Assembly (NCBI RefSeq): GCF_002087235.1
Contig: NZ_MUIO01000054.1
Coordinates: forward strand, 1-63,575
Direction: 5' to 3'
Length of the DNA stretch: 63,575 nucleotides
Source of the DNA: Pseudomonas floridensis
Lineage (GTDB): Bacteria > Pseudomonadota > Gammaproteobacteria > Pseudomonadales > Pseudomonadaceae
Shown here: one piece after another, positions 55,796 to 63,575 of the stretch
Position numbering within the stretch: the stretch's first letter is position 1
Layout: every line of letters begins with the position of its first letter
Position numbers and translations under genes: made by a program
The notes under the pieces: model-generated
The model's input: the letters and a program-made list of their open reading frames with translations, nothing else
What the model was told of the DNA's origin: nothing
Databases searched by the model: none

Positions 55796-58228
55796 ATGCT
55801 GCCACCCGCCAGACGGTTCCACCCGCGATGCGTGAACCACCTCGATAAAGACCGGGCAGCCGGTTTGACGTTGCGGGGTCTGGGGCTGGTGTTGTCGCTA
55901 TTCGTGCAAGGCAACGTAATGGCGGAGGAATTGGACTTCGACATTCCGGCGCAGCCCTTGAGCAGTGCGCTCAAGGCACTGGCCCGACAGGCCGACCTGC
56001 AAGTGCTCTACAACCCGGATGAGGTGCGTGGCAAGACCGGCAGCCCGGTGCGCGGCAGGCTGACACCCGAGCAGGCCGTCGCTGAGCTGCTCGACAAGGC
56101 AGGCATCGCGCACACCTTTCAGGCCAACACGCTGACACTGAGTCAGACACCGGCTGCACCGAGCATGACGCTGGGCCCCATGGCCATCCAGGCCCGGCAA
56201 TTCGGGGCCACCACCGAGGGGAGCGGTGCTTACACCACCAGCGCCGTGAGCCTAAACAAGTCGCCTCAATCACTGCGCGAAACGCCGCAATCGGTGACCG
56301 TAATGACTCGCCAACTGATGGACGACAAGAACCTGAGCGGGCTTGACGAAGTCCTGGCGCAGACACCCGGCATCACCTTCTCGCAGCGCAACTTCGGCTC
56401 CCATGTGTTCAGCTCGCGTGGCTTCGCCATGGAAGACGAAAGCTACACCCTCGATGGCGTACCGGGTCAAGGCTACAGCGTGACCGGCTGGATGACTCCG
56501 GACATGGCGATCTACGACCGGGTCGAAGTCCTGCGCGGTGCCGCCGGGCTGTTGATCGGCGCAGGCAACCCTGGAGGCACGGTCAATCTGGTGCGCAAGC
56601 GTCCCACTGCAATCCCGCAATTCTCGGTGATTAGCCGCGCCGGAAGCCGGGACAACTACCGCATGGATGTAGACGGCAGCAGCGCGCTCAACGACGCAGG
56701 TAACGTGCGGGGCCGCTTCGTGGCGTCCTACGAAGACCGCGGCTACTTCACCGACGAACTGCACAAAACCGCGCCACTGCTGTACGGCATCGTCGAAACG
56801 GACCTGAGCGAAGACACCACCCTGACCCTGGGCCTGCGCCATCAGCGGACAGAGATCCAGGGTTTCACGATTTTCGGCCTGCCACGCTACAGCGACGGCC
56901 GTGCACTGGACCTGCCGCGCTCCACGTCACTGGCCCAGGACTGGAACCGCCACCAGACCGAAACCGACGAGGTATTCAGCGAGCTGGAGCATCATTTCAG
57001 CGAGGACTGGGTGGGGACACTGTCAGTCACTCATTCCAGAGGGGACTTTGATCAGCGAGTGGCTTACGCCCAAGGCGCAATTGACCCGCAGACCCTGAGC
57101 GGCTCCCGTCCGCTCAAGACTCTGTTTCGCTCCGACACTCTGCAGAGCACCGGTTTCGACAGCCATCTGGATGGTCGCTTCGAGGCCTTCGGCCTGAGCC
57201 ATCAACTGACGGTGGGAGCCAACTGGTCGGAACAGCAACGCCGTTCGCGTCAGGTGCTGGTCGCATCGAGTCAGGCGCTGGACGTCTTCAACCCGAATCA
57301 TCACGCGCTCGCCGAACCGGCCCGCCCGGCCTGGAGCAGCATCACCGATTTCAGCGACAAGCGTTACGGTGCTTACAGCAACCTGCGCTTGAGCCTGAGC
57401 GACTCCCTGAGTCTGGTGCTGGGTGGACGCGTCAGCGGGTATGACTATCAGGCCCGCTCGGCCGCACTGACGGCCAAGGCGCAGCAGCGTCATGAGGTCA
57501 CGCCGTTTGTCGGGGTGATCTATGACCTGAATCCCGAGTGGTCGTGGTACGCCAGTTATACCGACATCTTTCTGCCGCAAAGCGGCTATCGGGACGCGGC
57601 GGGCCGTCTGCTCGACCCGGCAATCGGCGCCAGCCATGAAACCGGGATCAAGGGCGAGCTGTTCGACAAGCGCCTGAACCTGGCCTTCGCGCTGTTTTAC
57701 GTGAAGCAGAAAGACGTGGCGGTGGAAGATACCGCGAACGGTGGCAATTGCCCGGGCAATGACAGCTACGGCACTTGTTACCTCAACGGTGACGTCCGGC
57801 GCAGCAAGGGGTTCGAACTGGAAGCCAGTGGCGAGGTGCTGCCGGGGTTGCAGGCGCTGGCAGGCTATACCTTCAATGTTACACGGGGCAGTGACGGGCA
57901 ATCCATTTCCGCCGAAACGCCGCGGCACCTGTTTCGTCTGAGCAGCAGCTACACCCTGCCCGGTGCGTGGAATCGTCTGACGCTGGGTGCGGGGGTGTCG
58001 GCGCAGAGTGGCTATTCTAAGGTCGAGTCGACCCAAGCCATTGAAAACCCCGGCCGGGCGATCTGGGATGCGAGGGTGTCGTGGAAACTCGATGAGCATT
58101 GGTCTATCGCGCTCAATGGTAACAACTTGCTGGATCGCACTTATTACAAGGCGACGGGCGATATTGATCGGGGGAATTATTATGGCGACCCACGCAATTA
58201 TGTGCTGACCGTGCGCGGGGATTTTTGA
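55796..58228 (+). CDS. TonB-dependent siderophore receptor with N-terminal signalling domain
   Basis: 810 residues, clearly paralogous to the receptor just upstream (shared NFGSHVFSSRGF-like and TGWMTPDMAIYDRVEVLRG segments, same C-terminal YVLTVRGDF). It differs by an STN secretin/TonB short N-terminal domain at about residues 43-120 (LDFDIPAQPLSSALKALARQ ... YNPDEVRGKTGSPVRG), the domain through which FpvA- and FecA-type receptors signal to an anti-sigma factor. No anti-sigma/sigma pair is next to it. No IS box is visible in the 172-base gap. The start is uncertain; the ATG at 55796 has no good ribosome site. Confidence 0.88.
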   Translation: MLPPARRFHPRCVNHLDKDRAAGLTLRGLGLVLSLFVQGNVMAEELDFDIPAQPLSSALKALARQADLQVLYNPDEVRGKTGSPVRGRLTPEQAVAELLDKAGIAHTFQANTLTLSQTPAAPSMTLGPMAIQARQFGATTEGSGAYTTSAVSLNKSPQSLRETPQSVTVMTRQLMDDKNLSGLDEVLAQTPGITFSQRNFGSHVFSSRGFAMEDESYTLDGVPGQGYSVTGWMTPDMAIYDRVEVLRGAAGLLIGAGNPGGTVNLVRKRPTAIPQFSVISRAGSRDNYRMDVDGSSALNDAGNVRGRFVASYEDRGYFTDELHKTAPLLYGIVETDLSEDTTLTLGLRHQRTEIQGFTIFGLPRYSDGRALDLPRSTSLAQDWNRHQTETDEVFSELEHHFSEDWVGTLSVTHSRGDFDQRVAYAQGAIDPQTLSGSRPLKTLFRSDTLQSTGFDSHLDGRFEAFGLSHQLTVGANWSEQQRRSRQVLVASSQALDVFNPNHHALAEPARPAWSSITDFSDKRYGAYSNLRLSLSDSLSLVLGGRVSGYDYQARSAALTAKAQQRHEVTPFVGVIYDLNPEWSWYASYTDIFLPQSGYRDAAGRLLDPAIGASHETGIKGELFDKRLNLAFALFYVKQKDVAVEDTANGGNCPGNDSYGTCYLNGDVRRSKGFELEASGEVLPGLQALAGYTFNVTRGSDGQSISAETPRHLFRLSSSYTLPGAWNRLTLGAGVSAQSGYSKVESTQAIENPGRAIWDARVSWKLDEHWSIALNGNNLLDRTYYKATGDIDRGNYYGDPRNYVLTVRGDF

Positions 58229-58233
58229 GTGGT

Positions 58234-58575
58234 CGGTGGTGTTTGCACTATCGCGTCATTCTTGATCGTGCCCATCGCTATGTGTGGGCATGCCGCTCGT
58301 GACGGTTTGCATCACGTCCGGGTATGGGATTGTGGATTCAGTGGGTTTGGCGCTCGGTTCGGGTTTCGGTTGCGCCCTTACGGCGCGCTACTTTGAGGGA
58401 CCAAAGTAGCCAAAGTCCGGGCTCCGGTTCCGGCCCCGGCTGCGCCGGGGTTCCTTCGTCCTGACACTGATTCGGGATCGGTGGTGTTTGCACTACCGAG
58501 GTACTCGCTGGGAGGCGATATGTTGATCGTCCCCATCGCTCTGCATGGGCATGACACCCGTGACGCTCTGCGTCA
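58234..58575 (+). repeat. Dispersed intergenic repeat, copy B, with internal direct repeat
   Basis: The 439-base gap between the second receptor and the NRPS. 58285-58476 matches the first half of copy A. In addition, 58234-58315 and 58477-58575 are imperfect direct repeats of each other (shared TCGGTGGTGTTTGCACTA, then CCCATCGCT...GGGCATG and GTGACG...CGTCAC), each carrying a TGCCCATCGC/GGGCATG palindrome (58268 and 58528). No gene is supported in the gap. Confidence 0.7.
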
Positions 58576-58667
58576 CTTATGGCGCGGAGATGTGGATTTG
58601 GTGAGTTCGGTGTCTGCAGACTGGCTTTGGGGGGCACGTCCGCAACACTGTGACTCCGCACGTCTGG

Positions 58668-61600
58668 CTATGTCTTCAATCGCGCCACCAGGCTTTGCAG
58701 GAAGGCGTCGGCGATCACCAGGTTGTCGTGGCGCTGGTCGATGACGGTCGAGCTGGCCAGGCCGTTCACCGAGCACTGTTCCCGCACGGTTTGCTCGGCC
58801 TTGGCGATCTGCTCGGGTTCGCGGCTTTGGCCTGCCCACCAGCAGTCGACTTTTACCTCCAGAGGTTTCAAGGCAAACGCTTCGCTCAGGCGGGCGTTGG
58901 CGTCCAGCAGGCGATAGCCGGTTTCGATTTCGTCCTGCACGGCGATGTCCTGGAATACGCTACGCAGGCTGTCGGCGCTAATGCCGGCATCCAGCGCAAC
59001 CTTGTCGACCACAAGGTCGATGACTTCACTTTCGCTGGACACCGACTGCCGCACTGTTTCAATCAAGCTGACAATCGCGTCCTCCTGCAAACCGGGCACG
59101 AAGGCCTGAAGGCTCTTGATCAGGCTACGGTAGTAGTTCTCGCCCTGCTGCTGCGCGGCAGCTTGCGGATCCTCCTGAATCCATTGCATACCGATGGAGG
59201 CTGGCAACTGGGTATCCACCAGGCCGACGAACTCCACTGTTTCGCCGCTTTGCTCCAGACGATGGGCAACCTCGATGGCCAGCGCGCCGCCCATCGACCA
59301 GCCCAGCAGGCGGTAAGGACCGGACGGCTGAGTGTCGCGGATCTGCTCCAGGTAGTAATCGACCATTTCGGCCCAGGAGGTATCGAACCAGCCCGGCACC
59401 ACGTACGCCTTGTTGACCAGACCATAGACGACACGATCGTCATTGAGTTTTCCGGCCAGCGGATAGTAGGAGTAAGTACCGCCACCGCCCGGCGGCAGGC
59501 AGAACAACGGAGTGCGGGTCGAGTGACAGGTGTTCATGCGGATCACCGCCGACTTGACCTTGGCCTCGCCCGCACGCAGAAAGTCGGCCAGCTCACCCAG
59601 GGTCTGCATCAGCAGGAAATCATGCAGCTTGATCGAGACGTCGAAGGTTTCGCGGATCCGCCCGGCCAGGGACACCGCCAGCAGCGAGTGCCCACCCAAG
59701 GCGAAGAAGTTGTCGTTCAACCCGACGCGATCGACCTTGAGTACCTCTTGCCAAAGCGCCGCCAGACGCTGTTCGAAAGCGGTTCGTGGTGCGATATGCC
59801 CTTGCGTGCGGCCGGTGTCGGGCTTGGGCAAGGCGCGGCGGTCCAGCTTGCCGTTGGCGGTCAGCGGCATGACGTCCAGCAGCACGAAATGCGCGGGCAC
59901 CATGTAATCCGGTAGATGTGCTTTCAGGTGCGCGCTCAGGGTTTCACGCAAGGTTTGCGCGTTGTGGTCCGCATGGCTCGGCACCAGGTAGGCGACCAGT
60001 TGTTTGCCGGTTGCGGCATCGATGTCGATCACGCTGGCTTCACGCACAGCATCGTGTTCATGCAGCCGCGCTTCGATTTCACCCAGTTCGATGCGCAGAC
60101 CGCGAATCTTCACCTGATGGTCGATGCGCCCGGCGTAGTCGATTACTCCCCCGTCACGGTAGCGCGCCAGATCGCCAGTGCGATACAGGCGACCGCCGCC
60201 CTGCTCGTCGAATGGGTCGGGCACGAAGCGTTCGGCCGTCAGTGCCGCACGGTTGTGATAACCCCGCGCCAGACCGACGCCGCCCAGGTACAGCTCCGCC
60301 GCCACGCCGGGTGCGGCAGGCAGCAGACCGTCGTCGAGGATATGGGTCTTGAGGTTGTCGATGGGGCGGCCGATGGGCACGCTCAGTGCGTCGTCCGCCG
60401 TGCAGGTCCAGTGCGTGACGTCGATGGCCGCTTCGGTCGGACCATACAGGTTATACAGACCGACCTGCGGCAGGCGCTTGAGCACCTGCCCGGCCACATC
60501 CGCCGGCAGGGCTTCGCCACTGCACAGCACGCGCTTCAGGCTCTGGCAGCTTTCCACCTGATCATGGGTGAGGAAGGCCTGCAGCATCGACGGCACGAAA
60601 TGCAGCGCCGTGACCTGATGCTGGTGAATGTTTTGCACCAGACGCTCAGGGTCGCGGTGATCGCCCGGCAGCGCGACTGCAAGACGTGCGCCGGTCAGCA
60701 ACGGCCAGAAAAACTCCCAGACCGACACGTCGAAACTGAACGGCGTTTTCTGCAACACGGTGTCGGTCGCATCCAGTCCGTAGGACTTCTGCATCCAGTG
60801 CAGGCGATTGACCAACGCCCGATGGCTGTTGCCTGTGCCCTTGGGTTTACCGGTCGAACCGGAGGTATAGATCATGTACGCCAGGTTCAGCGGATGCGTC
60901 CGGTTGCGCGGGTTGGCCGTGCTGTAAGCGGCCAGCCAGTCAAGCTGATCCAGACACAGGCTCTGCATCGCAGTCGGCAGTGGCAGTTGTTTCAGCAACG
61001 CGGTCTGGGTCAGCAACAGGCCAATGCCGCTATCCTGGATCATGTACGCCAATCGATCTTCGGGATAGTCCGGGTCCAGCGGCACGTAGGCACCACCGGC
61101 CTTGACGATGGCCAGCAGACCGATCACCAGTTCCAGGCTGCGCTCGACGCAGATACCGACCGGCACATCAGGGCCGACACCGGACTCGCGCAAGCGGTGG
61201 GCCAGTTGGTTGGCGCGGGCGTTGAGTTGCGCGTAGCTCAGCGAACGGGCCTCGAAGATCAGCGCCGGGGCATCTGGCGTCGCCGCTACCTGGGCCTCGA
61301 TCAGCGTATGCAGGCAGTGCTCGCTCGGGAACGGCGCAGACGTGGCATTCCAGTCGCGCAACACCTGCTGCTGCGTGTGTAAATCCAGCAGCGCCAACTC
61401 GCCAAGCGCGGCCGCCGGATCCGCCATCAGCGCCTGCAACAGGTGCTGGAAATGCGCCGACAACTGCATCACCTCGGAATCGCTCATGCACTGGCGGTCG
61501 TAGCTGAAACGCATCGACAGGGTCTGGCCGAGATTGACCAACAGTGTCAGCGGGTAATGGGTCTGCTCCTGCGTGTGCAGACCGCCGAACACCAGTCCCG

Positions 61601-63575
61601 GTGGCGCGGTCTGCTGCAGCGCGTCGGACACCGGATAGTTTTCGAACACCAGAATAGTGTCGAACAGTGCCTCGCCCGCGCTGCGCGCCCAGCGCTGAAT
61701 CTCGTACAGCGGGGTGTGTTCATGTTCGCGCAGGGCGAGGTTTTTCGCCTGCACCTGCTGCACCCAATCGGCGACACACTGTTCCGGACGCGGGCTGGCA
61801 ATCACAGGCAACGTGTTGATGAACAGCCCCAGTTGCTCCTCGACACCCGGCAGATCCGCCGGTCGTCCGGCCACGGTGGCGCCGAAGGTCACGCTGGACT
61901 GGCCGGTGTAGCGTTGCAACACCAGCAGCCAGGCAGATTGCACCAGCGTATTGAGCGTCACCCGTTGTTCGCGGGCAAATTCGCTCAGCGCCTGAGTGGT
62001 CTGTGCATCGATCAGTTGCAGATGATCGCCATAGCCTTGCTCGGCGGCTGACGAGGTGAACGCCTGCATCAGACGCGTCGGTTCGTCCAGCCCGGCCAGT
62101 TGCGCGGTCCAGAAACGTTCGCTGAGCGCTACATCCTGACGTTGCAGCCACTGGATATAGTCGCGATAGCGGCTGACCTGTCTGGCGGGTGTCTGGCCGC
62201 TGTAGCGTTGCAGCACTTCGCCGAGCAGCCGCGAACTGCTCCAGCCATCCATCAGGATGTGGTGGCTGGTATAGATCAATTGGTGGGTATCGTCATCGGT
62301 GCGCAACACCGCCAGGCGCAGCAGCGGACCACGCGTCAGCTCGAAGCCCTGCTGACGATCCGCGTCGGCCCAGTCGTCCAGCCAGTCTGGCGTCTGCCCT
62401 CTGGCGTCCAGCTCGACGAACGGCAGCGCAACCTGGCGCAACACCACTTGCAGCGGTTCGGCCTGAGCGGACGGGTCCAGATGACTGACAAAACCGCTGC
62501 GCAGCACTTCATGAGCGTCCAGGGTCGCCTGCCAGGCGGCTTTGAAGCGCGGGACATCCAGTCCGCTGACGGCGACACGCATCTGATTGATGTAATTGCC
62601 CGCCGCCTGCTCGAACAGGGTATGGAACAACATGCCCTGTTGCATCGGTGCCAGCGGGTAGATGTCTTCGATATCCCGGGCCGCCATCGGCAGGCCGTTC
62701 AATTGCGCCTGGGTCAGGCGGGCCAGCGGGAAGTCGGACGGCGTGACGCCGGCTGCGCCCCCATCCGTGCAGTGTGCAACGAGCTGTTGCAGTTCCACGG
62801 CGTATTCAGCAGCCAACCGCTGCATGGTGTCGGTTTCGAACACCGCGGCACTGAAACTCCAGCTCAGGCGCAACTCGCCGCCATACACCTGACCATTGAT
62901 GCTGATCGGCGCCGCCAGTGGCGCGTCGGCGCTCTGCGAAGCACCCACGCTGTCAGCGGACGGTATGAACAGCGCGTTACCTGCATCGAAACTGCCATCG
63001 AACCGGCCCAGGTAGTTGAACACGATGCTGCCTTGCGGCAACCGTTGCAGGGTTTGACGAGCCGGGTCGCTGCCCAGGTAACGCAGCGCGCCATAACCAA
63101 TGCCCTTGTCGGGCACGGCGCGCAGTTGCTCCTTGATCGTCATGATCGAATCGGACAACGCGGCCTGTGGCGAGAGCCTGACCGGGTACAGATTGCTGAA
63201 CCAGCCCACCGTGCGGGTGATGTCCAGCGTGTCGAACAGGTCTTCGCGGCCATGGCCTTCCAGTCTGATCAGCACATGCGGTTGGGCGGTCCAGCGACTG
63301 ATGACCCGCGCCAGCGCGGTCAGGAGCAAATCGTTGATCTGCGTGCGATAGGCCGCAGGGGCCTCCTGCAGCAGTTGTCGGGTCAGCTCGCTGTCGAGTC
63401 GGGTCACTACCGACGACGCGTGTTTCTGCTGTTGCCCGCCTTGCGGATGGTCGCAGGGCAGCGTATCGCTGACATCCTGTAACAGTGTTTGCCAGTACGC
63501 CAGTTCCTGCTCCAGTGCAGCGCTTTGCGCATGGGCCTGCACGTGTTCGGCCCAGATTTTCAGGGAACTGGTTTT
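58668..63575 (-). CDS. pvdD: Pyoverdine side-chain NRPS, last module with thioesterase; 5' part off the window
   Basis: The frame is open to the right edge (over 1630 codons visible). Order from the edge: end of an epimerisation domain (LEGHGRED, TVGWFSNLYPVRL, NYLGRFD); condensation domain with HHILMDGWS (about codon 438 from the edge); adenylation domain with YTSGSTGKPKG (near 900) and NLYGPTEAAID; carrier domain with FFALGGHSLLAVSL (Ser near 1297); thioesterase with GWSMGGALA. The adenylation pocket reads as D-V-W-H-L-S-L-I-D, the serine code. So the last residue added is Ser, after a residue epimerised to D. This fits the P. syringae pyoverdine end (D-hydroxyAsp then Ser), released by the TE. 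The symbol is by analogy. Confidence 0.9.
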   Translation of the reverse strand, partial: KTSSLKIWAEHVQAHAQSAALEQELAYWQTLLQDVSDTLPCDHPQGGQQQKHASSVVTRLDSELTRQLLQEAPAAYRTQINDLLLTALARVISRWTAQPHVLIRLEGHGREDLFDTLDITRTVGWFSNLYPVRLSPQAALSDSIMTIKEQLRAVPDKGIGYGALRYLGSDPARQTLQRLPQGSIVFNYLGRFDGSFDAGNALFIPSADSVGASQSADAPLAAPISINGQVYGGELRLSWSFSAAVFETDTMQRLAAEYAVELQQLVAHCTDGGAAGVTPSDFPLARLTQAQLNGLPMAARDIEDIYPLAPMQQGMLFHTLFEQAAGNYINQMRVAVSGLDVPRFKAAWQATLDAHEVLRSGFVSHLDPSAQAEPLQVVLRQVALPFVELDARGQTPDWLDDWADADRQQGFELTRGPLLRLAVLRTDDDTHQLIYTSHHILMDGWSSSRLLGEVLQRYSGQTPARQVSRYRDYIQWLQRQDVALSERFWTAQLAGLDEPTRLMQAFTSSAAEQGYGDHLQLIDAQTTQALSEFAREQRVTLNTLVQSAWLLVLQRYTGQSSVTFGATVAGRPADLPGVEEQLGLFINTLPVIASPRPEQCVADWVQQVQAKNLALREHEHTPLYEIQRWARSAGEALFDTILVFENYPVSDALQQTAPPGLVFGGLHTQEQTHYPLTLLVNLGQTLSMRFSYDRQCMSDSEVMQLSAHFQHLLQALMADPAAALGELALLDLHTQQQVLRDWNATSAPFPSEHCLHTLIEAQVAATPDAPALIFEARSLSYAQLNARANQLAHRLRESGVGPDVPVGICVERSLELVIGLLAIVKAGGAYVPLDPDYPEDRLAYMIQDSGIGLLLTQTALLKQLPLPTAMQSLCLDQLDWLAAYSTANPRNRTHPLNLAYMIYTSGSTGKPKGTGNSHRALVNRLHWMQKSYGLDATDTVLQKTPFSFDVSVWEFFWPLLTGARLAVALPGDHRDPERLVQNIHQHQVTALHFVPSMLQAFLTHDQVESCQSLKRVLCSGEALPADVAGQVLKRLPQVGLYNLYGPTEAAIDVTHWTCTADDALSVPIGRPIDNLKTHILDDGLLPAAPGVAAELYLGGVGLARGYHNRAALTAERFVPDPFDEQGGGRLYRTGDLARYRDGGVIDYAGRIDHQVKIRGLRIELGEIEARLHEHDAVREASVIDIDAATGKQLVAYLVPSHADHNAQTLRETLSAHLKAHLPDYMVPAHFVLLDVMPLTANGKLDRRALPKPDTGRTQGHIAPRTAFEQRLAALWQEVLKVDRVGLNDNFFALGGHSLLAVSLAGRIRETFDVSIKLHDFLLMQTLGELADFLRAGEAKVKSAVIRMNTCHSTRTPLFCLPPGGGGTYSYYPLAGKLNDDRVVYGLVNKAYVVPGWFDTSWAEMVDYYLEQIRDTQPSGPYRLLGWSMGGALAIEVAHRLEQSGETVEFVGLVDTQLPASIGMQWIQEDPQAAAQQQGENYYRSLIKSLQAFVPGLQEDAIVSLIETVRQSVSSESEVIDLVVDKVALDAGISADSLRSVFQDIAVQDEIETGYRLLDANARLSEAFALKPLEVKVDCWWAGQSREPEQIAKAEQTVREQCSVNGLASSTVIDQRHDNLVIADAFLQSLVARLKT

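Noticed and set aside
58481..58744. Open frame of 87 codons between receptor 2 and NRPS
   Set aside because: Made of repeat sequence and runs into the antisense end of the NRPS; part of it resembles short repeat-encoded peptides predicted in P. syringae, which I do not consider real genes.
59916..63482. Long plus-strand open frames (488 and 460 codons) opposite the NRPS
   Set aside because: Shadows of the GC-rich NRPS gene with no domain content.

Overview
This window is chromosomal DNA from a fluorescent Pseudomonas, most likely of the P. syringae group. Three things point there: the gene order (sdhCDAB / gltA, leuCD-leuB-asd, gltX-uvrB-tyrB, then a pyoverdine locus); a pyoverdine locus that lacks pvdF and carries a Ser-specific terminal NRPS module after an epimerising module, as reported for P. 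syringae pyoverdine; and codon usage typical of a GC-rich pseudomonad. The assignment rests on recognition of gene families and gene order, not on a database search.

Regions 1-32 kb, mostly housekeeping. 1-4.6 kb: sdhCDAB (minus; sdhB cut by the left edge) divergent from gltA, each with a readable sigma70 promoter. 4.6-10.1 kb: minus-strand genes for a START-domain protein, a YkgJ-type cysteine-cluster protein, a proline-rich lipoprotein, a MocR-type regulator, and a tight three-gene unit (solute-binding protein, DUF4398-like lipoprotein, OmpA-type lipoprotein). 10.2-14.1 kb: etfBA divergent from the ETF-ubiquinone oxidoreductase gene, with a PsrA-like operator beside a near-consensus promoter. 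14.1-16.2 kb: an AraC regulator divergent from a zinc alcohol dehydrogenase. 16.2-21.4 kb: a complete galactonate operon (dgoK-dgoA-dgoD-MFS transporter-IclR regulator). 21.6-27.2 kb: asd, leuB, leuD, leuC and a divergent LysR gene; between leuD and leuB lies what looks like the last 24 codons of a deleted methyltransferase gene. 27.3-31.6 kb: a PAS-GGDEF-EAL protein, ibpA-like small heat-shock gene with a sigma32 promoter and a ROSE-like thermometer, dusC, and a thioesterase.

Region 31.7-38.1 kb: four tRNA genes (Ala-Glu-Ala-Glu) downstream of gltX, then uvrB, an aromatic aminotransferase and a small Gln-rich disordered protein.

Region 38.2-63.6 kb: pyoverdine maturation, export, uptake and part of synthesis. 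The acylase pvdQ is divergent from pvdR-pvdT-opmQ (export); pvdP is divergent from pvdM-pvdN-pvdO-pvdE (periplasmic maturation and precursor export); then come two tandem TonB receptors (the second alone has an N-terminal signalling domain) and, convergent with them, the last module of the side-chain NRPS running off the right edge. Promoters of the PvdS type (TAAAT-N16-CGT) precede pvdR, pvdP, pvdM and the first receptor, and a 15-spaced variant precedes pvdQ. Pieces of one dispersed intergenic repeat lie at three junctions in this locus.

No CRISPR array, transposase, integrase or clear foreign island was seen. I found no wholly new multi-gene system. The points most worth following are the tandem receptors, the intergenic repeat pieces, the methyltransferase remnant and the solute-binding/DUF4398/OmpA trio.
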